Assembly (NCBI GenBank): GCA_902469555.1 | Contig: CABRDB010000112.1 | Location: 1-37,169, forward strand | DNA: 37,169 bases | Reading direction: 5' to 3' | Origin: an uncultured Collinsella sp. | Lineage (GTDB): Bacteria > Actinomycetota > Coriobacteriia > Coriobacteriales > Coriobacteriaceae | Part shown: positions 1 to 8,163 of the stretch, piece after piece | Layout of the letters: the number at the start of each line of letters is the position of its first letter | Numbering within the stretch: position 1 is the stretch's first letter | Position numbers and translations under genes: made by a program | Notes under the pieces: generated by a model | The model's database searches: none | Told to the model about the DNA's origin: nothing | Seen by the model: the letters and a program-made list of their open reading frames with translations, nothing else

Positions 1-1
1 A

Positions 2-670
2 AGTAAAGTGCAGACCCGCCGTGGGAGCTGCAGCCGAGTGTTCCTCTTTCATGGCGTAGACGGTCTGGTACTTCTCGGGATCGCCCTCGTAATCGGTAAT
101 GTAGGGCGGCAGCGGCACGTGGCCGGCAGCATGGATGGCCTCGTCGAGCGTGCGCGGCTCGCCGGCGGCATTGCAACCGGCCGGCTCAAAACGCACCAGG
201 CGGCCGCCGCGGCTATCGGTGACAAAGTCGATGACCTCGGCCGTCAGCACCACGGGAGCCCCCTCGGGCGCATGGGCGCCGCCCGCACGATACTCAATCT
301 GAGCACCGGGCTTCAGGCGCTTACCCGGCTTGACCAGGCACTCCCAAACGTGGCCCAGCGGGTCAACATCTTCGCGGCGCTTGAGCAGCAGCGTCTCGAC
401 CACGCCGCCCGAGCCCTCCTTGCGACCGATCAGGCGGGCCGGCATCACGCGCGTCTTGTTGATGACGAGCACATCGCCAGGCTCGATATAGTCGATGATG
501 TCGCGGAAGATGCGGTGCTCAACGGTACCGCCGTGCTCCAGCGGCGTTCCCGCCTGGGAGCCCTTGCGATCCACCACCAGCAGGCGGCAGGAGTCGCGCG
601 GCTCGGCAGGAGCTTGGGCAATCAGTTCCTCGGGAAGGTTGTAGTCAAAATCATCGGTACGCATAGACAC
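2..670 (-). CDS. queA: S-adenosylmethionine:tRNA ribosyltransferase-isomerase QueA, 3' part beyond the left edge
   Basis: QueA transfers and isomerises the ribosyl part of S-adenosylmethionine onto preQ1-modified tRNA to give epoxyqueuosine-tRNA in the cytosol. About 223 N-terminal residues of a family usually near 340-360 are present. The read begins MRTDDFDYNLPEELIAQ, contains PGDVLVINKTRVMPARL, and stops at the family signature PTAGLHFT exactly at the window edge. The GTG at 670 lies 8 nt from an AAGGAG (679-684). An in-frame ATG at 664 is the alternative start, 14 nt away. It lies 64 nt downstream of queH on the same strand, so the two probably form a queuosine operon. The reading frame is intact as far as it can be seen. 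Confidence 0.95.
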   Translation of the reverse strand, partial: MSMRTDDFDYNLPEELIAQAPAEPRDSCRLLVVDRKGSQAGTPLEHGGTVEHRIFRDIIDYIEPGDVLVINKTRVMPARLIGRKEGSGGVVETLLLKRREDVDPLGHVWECLVKPGKRLKPGAQIEYRAGGAHAPEGAPVVLTAEVIDFVTDSRGGRLVRFEPAGCNAAGEPRTLDEAIHAAGHVPLPPYITDYEGDPEKYQTVYAMKEEHSAAAPTAGLHFT

Positions 671-734
671 GTCGGATACTCCTTATATAGCTATAGTCCG
701 CTCTACATCCTAGCAGGCTGCCAGCTCAAAAGAA

Positions 735-1310
735 CTACTTTTTGGACGCTTTGCGCTCGTCGCGGATGCGGGCGCGGTCCATGGCCGCCTCGACAGCCGA
801 GAAGCGGCAACCACAGTAGTTCTGCCGATACATGCCCAGCTCGCGCGAACGGCGTGTCGCCTCGGGGTAATACGGACGAAAATCGCGAATCACCGGAGTG
901 AGACCGCGGGCGGCAGCCAGACGCTCCAACACATCATTGCAGGTGTCGAACAGCTGATACGGCGAGACGGCGAGCGTCGTACCCACAAACTCAAACCCAC
1001 GCTCCTGGGCCACACGGCACGCCTCGGCCAGGCGCAGGGCATAGCACGCGCGACAGCGACGGGCTCGATCGGCGCCCAGCGGGGCCACGCCGGTCTCCCA
1101 GCGCTCGCGGTCCTCCCCCGCCTCGATAAGCTCGATGTCGCCATCGGCACACCACCGGCGCAGCTCGTCCAAACGCCGCCGCCATTCATCGTGCGGTTGA
1201 ATATTAGGGTTGGTCCAACAAATCGTGGGCTCAAACCCCTCCTCGCGCAGCAGGCGGACCGGCTCCAGCGAGCACGGCGCACAGCAAGCGTGCAACAACA
1301 ACGACTTCAT
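735..1310 (-). CDS. queH: Epoxyqueuosine reductase QueH (DUF208 family)
   Basis: QueH reduces epoxyqueuosine to queuosine in tRNA. It is the non-orthologous alternative to QueG and uses an iron-sulfur cluster. The protein has about 191 residues. The cysteine motifs are visible: HACCAPC near the N-terminus, RCRACYALRL in the middle and YCGCRFS near the C-terminus, with TTLAVSPYQ between them. The ATG at 1310 has GGAGGAG six bases upstream. A second ATG at 1316 touches the ribosome binding site and is less likely. queA follows directly, supporting a queH-queA operon for the last two steps of queuosine synthesis. Confidence 0.93.
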   Translation of the reverse strand: MKSLLLHACCAPCSLEPVRLLREEGFEPTICWTNPNIQPHDEWRRRLDELRRWCADGDIELIEAGEDRERWETGVAPLGADRARRCRACYALRLAEACRVAQERGFEFVGTTLAVSPYQLFDTCNDVLERLAAARGLTPVIRDFRPYYPEATRRSRELGMYRQNYCGCRFSAVEAAMDRARIRDERKASKK

Positions 1311-1329
1311 GGACATCTCCTCCCCCGCA

Positions 1330-1362
1330 ATGATTTTTTAATCCCCGTCCCAGAAAAATCAT
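1330..1362. other. Inverted repeat between the DUF3267 gene and queH
   Basis: A perfect 9-bp inverted repeat (ATGATTTTT / AAAAATCAT) encloses a 15-nt G-rich loop on the minus strand. It fills most of the 62-nt gap between the two minus-strand genes. It may act as an intercistronic hairpin or weak terminator. I found no preQ1-riboswitch-like sequence here. Confidence 0.4.
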
Positions 1363-1372
1363 CCCAAAAAGA

Positions 1373-1942
1373 CTACCTTGTGAAAAAGCGCACGCCAAAG
1401 GATGTGTCCTCGCAGGCGGCAATGCGACGATCGCGCAGGATGGTCCGCACGTAATACCAGTCGCCCACACAACCCGACAAATGCAAGCCGGCCGCCAGGT
1501 AGCACAGCAGCGGATAGCCCGAAAACGCAAAACCCAGGGCAAACGCAGTCGTCACAACGACCGTCGGCGCCAGGCAAACTGCCACGTACCGCCGGCGCGA
1601 ATACACCACGCCCTCGGCGCAGGCGTAAATCATCGCCGTCTCGCGGTTCGCCCCAAAGGTCACGCGCGCGTCCGCAGGCGCCAGCACTTTAAATAGCACC
1701 GCATGCACCAGCTCATGAACACCAAACGACGCAGCAGAAACGACCGCCAAGCCGACTAGCCAGCCCAAGACCGCCGTCCAGCCGCCCGCGTCAGCCGCAT
1801 CCAAGTCCGCAGGCCCGCCCAGCAGCATAAACACCGGCACCAGGCACACGGCAAATGCGCCAAGCACCGCCATCCCCCACACAAAGCAGGCGTGCAGAAA
1901 ATCCTCATCCTCAAACGCATGTATGTTGGAAATCTCATTCAT
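1373..1942 (-). CDS. DUF3267 family membrane protein, putative zincin metalloprotease
   Basis: A 189-residue integral membrane protein. Hydrophobic segments lie near residues 18-42, 58-75, 120-140 and 143-155. The second is followed at once by HELVH, a HExxH zinc-binding motif, in the context FGVHELVHAVLFKV. This matches DUF3267, a family often called putative zincin peptidase, in which the HELxHxxxFK motif sits next to a membrane helix. No substrate can be inferred. The ATG at 1942 has only a weak ribosome binding site. The gene is divergent from the aminoacyl-tRNA synthetase gene and reads toward queH-queA, but nothing links it functionally to queuosine. It could be an inactive membrane relative. 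Confidence 0.75.
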   Translation of the reverse strand: MNEISNIHAFEDEDFLHACFVWGMAVLGAFAVCLVPVFMLLGGPADLDAADAGGWTAVLGWLVGLAVVSAASFGVHELVHAVLFKVLAPADARVTFGANRETAMIYACAEGVVYSRRRYVAVCLAPTVVVTTAFALGFAFSGYPLLCYLAAGLHLSGCVGDWYYVRTILRDRRIAACEDTSFGVRFFTR

Positions 1943-2074
1943 AGCATCTTAGGATAGCGCCCCTGCCACGTACCCGTCCGCATGTGCGATAATGTCGAAC
2001 GATATGCACGAATTGACCACTGCGTCGCCAGGCCTTGCGCCCGGCCGCGCTCTCACCATATGCGAAGGAGTCCC

Positions 2075-4225
2075 ATGGCATCCAAATACTCCATGAACGA
2101 CCGTCCCAGCTGGCCTCGCCGCGCCATCGTTACCGCCGGCGAGCCCTACGGCAACAAGGGCCTTCACTTTGGCCACGTCGGCGGCGTCTTTGTCCCGGCC
2201 GACTTCTTCGCCCGCTTCCTGCGCGACCGTCTGGGCCGCGAGAACGTCATCTTCACCTCGGGCACCGACTGCTACGGCTCGCCCATCATGGAGAGCTACC
2301 GCAAGCTCAAGGAGAACGAAGGCTACGACAAGTCCATCGGCGAGTATGTCGAGTCCAATCACTCCCGCCAGGCCGCGACCCTCAACAACTACAACATCAG
2401 CTGCGATATCTACGGCGGCTCGGGCCTTGAGCCGGCTGCGCAGATTCACAACGAGGTTACCGCCGAGATTATCGAGCGCCTGCACGAGCAGGGCACCATC
2501 TCCAAGCGCTCCACGCTGCAGTTCTACGATGCCAAGGCCGGCACGTTCCTCAACGGCCGCCAGGTGATCGGCCGCTGCCCCATCCAGGGTTGCAAGTCTG
2601 AGAAAGCCTACGCCGACGAGTGCGACCTGGGTCACCAGTTTGAGCCCGAGGAGCTCATCGCGCCCAAGAGCCAGCTCACCGGCGAGGTGCCCGAGCTGCG
2701 CCCGGTCGACAACCTCTACTTCGACCTGCCGGCCTACCTCGACTTTATGAAGACCTACACCGCCAAGCTCGCCCAAAACCCGCAGGTTCGCTCCGTGGTC
2801 TCCAAGACCATGGAGGAGTGGCTGCTGCCAGCACAGCTCTATATTCAGAACAAGTTCCGCGAGGCCTTCGACGCCGTCGAGGACCAGCTGCCCGAGCACA
2901 CCGTGCTGGAGCCCGAGGGCAACAAGAGCAGCTTTACCGTCACCTTCCCCAGCTGGAAGGAGCGCGACGACGCCCACGCGGTGCTCGCCAACGGCGGCGT
3001 GCGCTTCCGCAGCGGCAAGGCGCTCGTGCCCTTCCGCATCACCGGTAACATCGACTGGGGCGTTCCGGTGCCCGAGGTCGACGGCGTGAACAACGTCACC
3101 TGCTGGTGCTGGCCCGAGAGCCTGTGGGCGCCCATCAGCTACACCCGCACCGTGCTCGCACGCGACGCCCGCGCCGCCGGTGTAACCGAGGGTGTCGCCG
3201 CCCAGGACGCCGCCCTCATGGGCGAGCCCGCAGCCGATTCCACGCAGGTACCCGCACCCACCTACCAGCACAGCTCGCTCGACTGGCGCGACTGGTGGTG
3301 CTCTGACGACGCTCAGATCTACCAGTTCATCGGCCAGGACAACATCTACTTCTACTGCATCGCGCAGACCGCCATGTGGGAGGCCCTGGGCTGGAACCTC
3401 ACGCAGAGCACCGTTAGCGCCTGCTACCACCTGCTCTACATGGGCAAAAAGGCCAGCTCGTCCTCGCAGACGCCTCCCCCGCCGGCAGACGACCTGCTCA
3501 ACCACTACACCTGCGAGCAGATGCGCGCGCATTGGCTGTCGCTCGGCCTGTCCGAGAAGCCGGTGAGCTTTAGCCCCAAGGCATACGACACCCGCGTGAC
3601 CGGCAAGGACAAGGACGGCAACGAGGTGCGCGCCTGCGACGACAAGCGCGTCATCGATCCGGCCCTTAAGGAAAGCGCCCTTTTGACCGGCGTGTTCAAC
3701 CGCCTGGCCCGCAGCTGCTTCTACGGCGTCGCCGTCAAGGAGGGCGACGAGAGCCCCTATCGCAACGGTTGCATTCCCGCCGGTGCCGCCTCCGCCGCCG
3801 TGGTCGAGGCTGCCGAGCAGGCCGCTCTCGCCTTTGAGCAGGCCATGTACAAGTTCGAGACGCACCGCGCGCTTGCCGTGTGCGACGACTACCTGCGTGC
3901 CGCCAACAAGCGCTGGAGCGACGCCTCCAAGGCCGCCAACAAGCTCGAGGGCGAACCAGCCAACGCCGCCATGAAGCAGGCCCTCGTCGACGCCTTTACC
4001 GAGCTGCGTGTGGCGACCGTGCTCATGCACGGCATCGTCCCGGCCGGCTGCGAGCTCATCTGCGAGTATTTCGACATCGACCCGGTCGCCTTCTTTAGCT
4101 GGGATAACATCTTCGCCTCCACGGACGAGTTTATGGAGAGCCTGGGCGAGAAGCCCGGCGAGCACCACGTGAAGCCGCTGCCCCCGCGCTTCGACTTCTT
4201 CAGCAAGCACGAGAGCCAGTACTAG
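2075..4225 (+). CDS. Class I aminoacyl-tRNA synthetase of the methionyl type (MetRS-like)
   Basis: A 716-residue cytosolic protein expected to charge tRNA with methionine, or a paralogue of such an enzyme. The HIGH-like motif is HFGHVGG at residues 31-37. A zinc-knuckle-like stretch with CPIQGC and ADECDLGH follows near residues 169-187. FRITGNIDWGVPVP and WPESLWAPISYT match the MetRS catalytic core. The KMSKS loop is unusual: near residue 458 it reads GKKASSSSQTPPPP. About 30 extra residues lie near 365-400. No C-terminal EMAP-like tRNA-binding domain is present. The ATG at 2075 is preceded by AAGGAG (2065-2070); upstream in-frame starts lack this. From memory, a clostridial and coriobacterial subfamily shares this KMSKS form and may coexist with canonical MetG, so I leave the symbol empty. 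Confidence 0.85.
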   Translation: MASKYSMNDRPSWPRRAIVTAGEPYGNKGLHFGHVGGVFVPADFFARFLRDRLGRENVIFTSGTDCYGSPIMESYRKLKENEGYDKSIGEYVESNHSRQAATLNNYNISCDIYGGSGLEPAAQIHNEVTAEIIERLHEQGTISKRSTLQFYDAKAGTFLNGRQVIGRCPIQGCKSEKAYADECDLGHQFEPEELIAPKSQLTGEVPELRPVDNLYFDLPAYLDFMKTYTAKLAQNPQVRSVVSKTMEEWLLPAQLYIQNKFREAFDAVEDQLPEHTVLEPEGNKSSFTVTFPSWKERDDAHAVLANGGVRFRSGKALVPFRITGNIDWGVPVPEVDGVNNVTCWCWPESLWAPISYTRTVLARDARAAGVTEGVAAQDAALMGEPAADSTQVPAPTYQHSSLDWRDWWCSDDAQIYQFIGQDNIYFYCIAQTAMWEALGWNLTQSTVSACYHLLYMGKKASSSSQTPPPPADDLLNHYTCEQMRAHWLSLGLSEKPVSFSPKAYDTRVTGKDKDGNEVRACDDKRVIDPALKESALLTGVFNRLARSCFYGVAVKEGDESPYRNGCIPAGAASAAVVEAAEQAALAFEQAMYKFETHRALAVCDDYLRAANKRWSDASKAANKLEGEPANAAMKQALVDAFTELRVATVLMHGIVPAGCELICEYFDIDPVAFFSWDNIFASTDEFMESLGEKPGEHHVKPLPPRFDFFSKHESQY

Positions 4226-4265
4226 GCAACCGGCAGGGCCTAGGTGGAACAGGAAGGAAAGACGG

Positions 4266-5369
4266 ATGTCCAAGCCGCGTCGTCGTAAGCAGATAAAGCA
4301 GGTCAAGGCCGAGCTCAAGCTTAGGCAGTTTGCCGCTACCGAGCTTTCCGACCAGCTTGCCGCCCAACACTCCGCCGCCGACCTGCCGCGCTTTATGGTC
4401 GACACGGTCGCCGGCGCCTATGCCCCCACCGATGCCGAGCTCATGATTGAAGGCTTTGGCGCCGCGGCCACACGCCCAGTCACGCTGCGCGCCAACACGC
4501 TCAGGGCAACCGCCGAGGGCATCGCCGCCGCACTCGACGAGGCCGGCATCGCGCACCAAACCGTTACCTGGTATCCGGACGCCTTCATCCTGCCCGAGGC
4601 CCAGGTTTCCGACCTGTGGGACCTCGACATCTACCGCGACGGCAAAATCTATCTGCAGAGCCTGTCGTCCATGATGCCGCCTTTGGTGTTGAGCGCCCAG
4701 GCAGGCGAGGACATCCTGGACATGTGCGCGGCCCCCGGTGGCAAGACGACGCAGATCGCTGCCCTCACCCAGGGCCAGGCACACCTCACGGCCTGCGAGA
4801 TGAGCATTCCCCGAGCCGAGAAGCTCGAAGCCAACCTCCATCGCCAAGGCGCCAAAAACGTGCCCGTCATGCGCATCGACGCACGCGAGCTCGACGAATT
4901 CTTCCGCTTTGACCGCATCCTGCTCGACGCCCCCTGCACCGGTACGGGCACCGTCATCAGCGGCAACGAGAAGAGTCTGCGCGGCCTCACCGAGCAGTTG
5001 CTCGGCAAGTGCGCCCGCTCGCAGCGAGCACTTCTGGATCGCGCCATGGGAGCCCTCAAACCAGGCGGCACGCTCGTCTATTCGACTTGTTCGATCTTGC
5101 CGCAGGAAAACGAGGACGCCTTGCAAGAGGCCCTCGACAAGCACATGGACTGCGAGCTTATCCCCCTCGACGGCACGCCGAGCAAAAGCGAAGCACGCCG
5201 CGCCCAGGATGCCGGCGAGGAGCCGCGCATCGAGTCCAACGCTCTCACCGAGGCAATCGCCGCGGGTCAGGTATCGGCCATCACCAACGGCATGCCCGGC
5301 ACGCTCACCATCCCGCCCAGCCGCGACTTTGAGGGCTTCTACATCGCCCTGGTCCGAAAACGCGGCTAG
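4266..5369 (+). CDS. RsmB/NOP-family rRNA cytosine-C5 methyltransferase
   Basis: A 367-residue cytosolic SAM-dependent RNA m5C methyltransferase. The SAM site DMCAAPGGKTTQIA starts at residue 152. The two cysteines of the family mechanism are C224 (LDAPCTGTGT) and C275 (YSTCSILPQEN). There is no NusB domain at the N-terminus, so it resembles RsmF-type or stand-alone RsmB-like proteins; the rRNA position modified cannot be told. The ATG at 4266 follows a purine-rich AGGAAGGAAAG. It begins 40 nt after the synthetase gene and probably shares its transcript, which would pair tRNA charging with rRNA modification. Confidence 0.92.
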   Translation: MSKPRRRKQIKQVKAELKLRQFAATELSDQLAAQHSAADLPRFMVDTVAGAYAPTDAELMIEGFGAAATRPVTLRANTLRATAEGIAAALDEAGIAHQTVTWYPDAFILPEAQVSDLWDLDIYRDGKIYLQSLSSMMPPLVLSAQAGEDILDMCAAPGGKTTQIAALTQGQAHLTACEMSIPRAEKLEANLHRQGAKNVPVMRIDARELDEFFRFDRILLDAPCTGTGTVISGNEKSLRGLTEQLLGKCARSQRALLDRAMGALKPGGTLVYSTCSILPQENEDALQEALDKHMDCELIPLDGTPSKSEARRAQDAGEEPRIESNALTEAIAAGQVSAITNGMPGTLTIPPSRDFEGFYIALVRKRG

Positions 5370-5393
5370 CGCACGGATTCAAAACTCAACAAG

Positions 5394-5564
5394 CTATTCC
5401 CGTGCGCGCTTGTCCTGCTGGTCACGGTGCTGCTTAAGCGCCTCGCGTTCCTTGCGCTCGGCTCTTTTGCCCTTAATGGCCGTAACCACAAAATAGATGA
5501 CCGCGGCGGCAACGATTGCGCCCACGCATAGGCCAATCGAGCCCAACATTGCTGTGAATTCCAT
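5394..5564 (-). CDS. Small single-span membrane protein, 56 residues
   Basis: A short reading frame I found by translating the minus strand. It starts MEFTAMLGSIG, continues with a hydrophobic span at about residues 7-30 (including AIVAAAVIYFVVTAI), and ends in a highly charged Lys/Arg/Glu-rich tail to residue 56. GAGAGGTGA lies 7-8 nt before the ATG at 5564. The layout is one N-terminal helix with a charged cytosolic tail. No family is recognised. It is convergent with the rRNA methyltransferase gene and divergent from the TIM-barrel gene. The good ribosome binding site, clean helix and amphipathic tail argue for a real gene. Confidence 0.65.
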   Translation of the reverse strand: MEFTAMLGSIGLCVGAIVAAAVIYFVVTAIKGKRAERKEREALKQHRDQQDKRARE

Positions 5565-5711
5565 TCCGCGTCACCTCTCTTTTAAACGGGACTTTCAAGA
5601 TAGCACCTCAATACCCGCCACCACAGCTCCTTCACGTTCGCCGGCCCTTCGGTCTAACGGATGGCACGGCGGGGAAAAATCAACTCGTCAAACGATTTAG
5701 CAAGTACAATG

Positions 5712-5730
5712 CTGCCGGCACCCTGCCGGC
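5712..5730 (+). other. Small GC-rich hairpin in the leader of the TIM-barrel gene
   Basis: An inverted repeat TGCCGGCA...TGCCGGC with a 3-nt loop lies about 30 nt upstream of the start codon at 5756. A TACAAT at 5705-5710 could be the -10 box, although no good -35 box is present. The rest of 5565-5755 shows nothing else that I can support. Confidence 0.3.
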
Positions 5731-5755
5731 CGTCATCACATAGAATCGAGCCTCC

Positions 5756-6847
5756 ATGGATACCCTCAACGACCTAAACGAGCGCGTCGACGCCTTTGTC
5801 GGCACCAGCTCCTTCGACACGTCAGTCACGGCAAACGACCAAGCCCCCATCGATGTTCCCGCCGAGGTTCACGAGGACATTGTCGCCTCGGTCGACTTCT
5901 CCGAGGTAGAACTTGCAGACGAATTTACCGAGCCCCAGGTGGCCGTAACTCCCAACGGCCTTTTGCCCATGGAGCCGCTGCCCATCGACGGGCGTCTGCG
6001 CAAGGCGGCTCTCCGCATGCCCGATGAGATCGAGGAGGCCAGCGGCTTTACGCTCTTCGGTCGTCGCATCAAGTCGCTTATCTACACCACCGACGTCGCG
6101 GTCATCCGCAACTCCAACGCCGATGCCGTCTTTGCCGTTTACCCCTTCACGCCACAGCCGGCCATTACGCAGGCGCTGTTGACCGTTGCCGAGTGCCCGG
6201 TCTTTGTAGGCGTGGGCGGCGGAACTACGACCGGTAAGCGCTCCGTACAGATGGCAGCCGTCTCCGAGATGCAGGGCGCGGCGGGCTGTGTGGTCAACTC
6301 CCCTGCCACTGCCGAAATGATCGAGCACATCACCAACATCGCCGACATCCCCGTCATCGCCACGGTCGTACGTTGCGACGACGATGCTCACGCCAAAGTG
6401 CGCGCCGGAGCCAAGATCCTCAACATCGCGGCCGGCAAGAACACGCCCCAGGTCCTTCGCGAGCTGCGCGAGCACTATCCCAACCTGCCGCTCATCGCAC
6501 CGGGCGGCAAGACGCCCGAGAGCATCCGTGAGACCATCGCCGCCGGCGCCAACGCCATCATTTGGACGCCGCCTTCGGCCCAGCAGCTGCAGACCGACAT
6601 GATGCAGCGCTACCGCAAGATGAAGGAAGACGCCACGCCTGTCATCTCGCGCGACGATGTGCCCATTATCGACCAGGTCGCCGCCGCCGAGGTCAGCCAG
6701 GTCGAGAATATGAATCCCGACGTGCCGATTCCCGACGAGGTCATCGAGCGCGTCGCTTCGATCCACGATCATATCGAGGAACGTCGCGCCAACCGCGGAC
6801 TCAAGCCCTCGCTGCACGGCTTCTTCTTCCGCGGAAAGAAACGCTAA
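5756..6847 (+). CDS. Conserved TIM-barrel-like protein of unknown function
   Basis: A 363-residue soluble protein. The first 75 or so residues are acidic and variable. From about residue 95 there is a compact alpha/beta barrel-like domain: FGRRIKSLIYTTDVAVIRN, AVYPFTPQP, FVGVGGGTTTGKR, VVNSPAT, IPVIATVV, GAKILNIAAGK and PLIAPGGKTPESI. The regular strand-helix pattern with Gly-rich loops late in the barrel is typical of phosphate-binding TIM barrels. From memory, similar proteins in Firmicutes are annotated simply as hydrolase, which I would not rely on. The ATG at 5756 has a modest upstream GAGCC purine stretch. A strong terminator follows, so it is probably monocistronic. Confidence 0.75.
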   Translation: MDTLNDLNERVDAFVGTSSFDTSVTANDQAPIDVPAEVHEDIVASVDFSEVELADEFTEPQVAVTPNGLLPMEPLPIDGRLRKAALRMPDEIEEASGFTLFGRRIKSLIYTTDVAVIRNSNADAVFAVYPFTPQPAITQALLTVAECPVFVGVGGGTTTGKRSVQMAAVSEMQGAAGCVVNSPATAEMIEHITNIADIPVIATVVRCDDDAHAKVRAGAKILNIAAGKNTPQVLRELREHYPNLPLIAPGGKTPESIRETIAAGANAIIWTPPSAQQLQTDMMQRYRKMKEDATPVISRDDVPIIDQVAAAEVSQVENMNPDVPIPDEVIERVASIHDHIEERRANRGLKPSLHGFFFRGKKR

Positions 6848-6857
6848 CCGCAACAGC

Positions 6858-6898
6858 AAGGCCCGCCCCGCAAACAACGGGACGGGCCTTTTCTGTTT
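6858..6898 (+). terminator. Rho-independent terminator after the TIM-barrel gene
   Basis: AAGGCCCG and CCCG arms pair with CGGG and CGGGCCTT around a CAAACAA loop with one bulge, followed by TTTTCTGTTTT. It lies 11 nt after the stop codon. Confidence 0.85.
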
Positions 6899-6954
6899 TC
6901 GAATGTCAGGAGTGACAAGCGCAGCTGTTAAAACTGACAGTCAGCGCACGAACG

Positions 6955-7845
6955 CTAATCCACGCGCTTGTCGCCCATAAAGAAGAGCGCCACCGTACCA
7001 GGTCCGGTGTGCGAACCGATCAGAGTACCGATGTTATTGATCTCGATCTTGCCTTTAAGCTGCGGAACCTGTTCCTCAATCAGCGCCGCAACTGCTTCGG
7101 CATCCTCGCGGCACGCCGAGTGCGACATGATGCACTTACCCGAATAATCCGCACCGTCCTGCACGTGTGCCATCATGGTCTTAGCCATCTCGGAAATCGC
7201 GCGCTTCTTAGTGCGAATCTTCTCACGTGGCGACAGCTTGCCGTCGCAATCGACCGTCATAAGTGGGCAAATCTTAAGCGCCGTGCCGATGATCGCGCTC
7301 GCAGCCGAAATGCGACCGCCGCGCAGGTAGCTCGACAGATCGGTCGAGAAGAACCAGTGGTGCAGGTTGAGCTTATGCTCCTCGATCCAAGCGGCCGTCT
7401 CGTCGAGTGAAGCCCCGCTATCGCGCACGTCGGCGGCACATTCCGCCAGCAGGCCAAAGCCCGAAGACGCTGCCAGCGAATCGATGACGCGCACCTTGCC
7501 GCCCTGGGGATAGCGATCCGCGAGCATCTGCGCCGCAACGCAGGCCGATCCATACGTGCCCGAAATACCCGACGACAACGTCAGGTGCAGCACGTCTTTG
7601 CCCTCGGCAACAAGCGGCTCCCAAAACTCCTCGTACTCACCCACGCTCACCTGAGACGTCTTGGGCATGGCGCCCGCGGATATCTGGGCAAAAAACTCGT
7701 CCGGCGTAATCGACTGATACAGATCGTCCGCATAGACAACATCGTCGATCTCGTAATGAAAACACACGACAGGGATATTGCGCGATTCAAAGAACTCCCG
7801 AGTTCGATCGGCGGCGGATTCACAGGTCAGGACAAAATCACTCAT
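6955..7845 (-). CDS. DegV family fatty-acid-binding protein
   Basis: A 296-residue cytosolic protein of the DegV family. These bind fatty acids and, in some species, serve as FakB subunits that present the acid to the kinase FakA for phosphorylation. Family marks are KTSQVSVGEYEEFW near residue 65, LTLSSGISGTYGSA near residue 92, the RVIDSLAASSGFGLL strand, and a Gly-rich SHTGPGTVALFFMG near the C-terminus. The ATG at 7845 has AAGGAG six bases upstream, so the longer upstream frame is not used. No fakA is visible in the window, so a role in fatty-acid activation is only possible. Confidence 0.9.
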   Translation of the reverse strand: MSDFVLTCESAADRTREFFESRNIPVVCFHYEIDDVVYADDLYQSITPDEFFAQISAGAMPKTSQVSVGEYEEFWEPLVAEGKDVLHLTLSSGISGTYGSACVAAQMLADRYPQGGKVRVIDSLAASSGFGLLAECAADVRDSGASLDETAAWIEEHKLNLHHWFFSTDLSSYLRGGRISAASAIIGTALKICPLMTVDCDGKLSPREKIRTKKRAISEMAKTMMAHVQDGADYSGKCIMSHSACREDAEAVAALIEEQVPQLKGKIEINNIGTLIGSHTGPGTVALFFMGDKRVD

Positions 7846-7873
7846 ATGAGGCTCCTTACGTATAGTTATAAAA

Positions 7874-7882
7874 ATTATCGCA
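7874..7882 (-). promoter_or_regulatory. Candidate extended -10 promoter for degV
   Basis: On the minus strand TGCGATAAT forms an extended -10 element (TGn plus GATAAT, -10 hexamer at 7874-7879) about 29 nt before the degV start. No clear -35 box is present. This leaves a leader of roughly 20 nt with the ribosome binding site. Confidence 0.4.
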
Positions 7883-8107
7883 CAGCAAGCATAAATACGG
7901 TACAAATGTCCACTATTTACCAAATAGAGCCAAAGGTGGTGAACATCTTTACCGTCATCATCTCTATCGATCCCGGAGGCATACGTCTGTAAAAGCGACC
8001 CTACGTCTCCACCCAACCGCCATATCTACCTCAACTAAATCGATTTACCAAACCGTTCGGCCAACAATTCGACCTCCCATCCCCAATCGAAACAAAAGCG
8101 GCGCATA

Positions 8108-8135
8108 CTGATAAACGTTTGACGCTGTTTATCAG
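8108..8135. promoter_or_regulatory. Perfect inverted repeat upstream of fbp
   Basis: CTGATAAAC and GTTTATCAG form a 9-bp perfect dyad around a 10-nt spacer that contains TTGACG. It ends 28 nt before the fbp start and is followed by TTTT. It could be an operator overlapping the promoter or an AT-rich leader hairpin. The rest of the 318-nt gap between degV and fbp (7846-8163) shows only the candidate degV promoter. Confidence 0.5.
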
Positions 8136-8163
8136 TTTTACCAGCTCCATCGGAAGGTGTTTC

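Noticed and set aside
8..901. A 297-codon open frame on the plus strand
   Set aside because: It is antisense to queA and queH.
1317..1372. A preQ1 riboswitch before queH
   Set aside because: The gap is short and shows only an AT-rich inverted repeat, with no preQ1 aptamer-like core.
1949..4405. An 818-codon open frame on the minus strand
   Set aside because: It is antisense to the MetRS-like gene, with repetitive Val/Gly/Leu/Ala composition typical of the reverse frame of GC-rich coding DNA and no motif.
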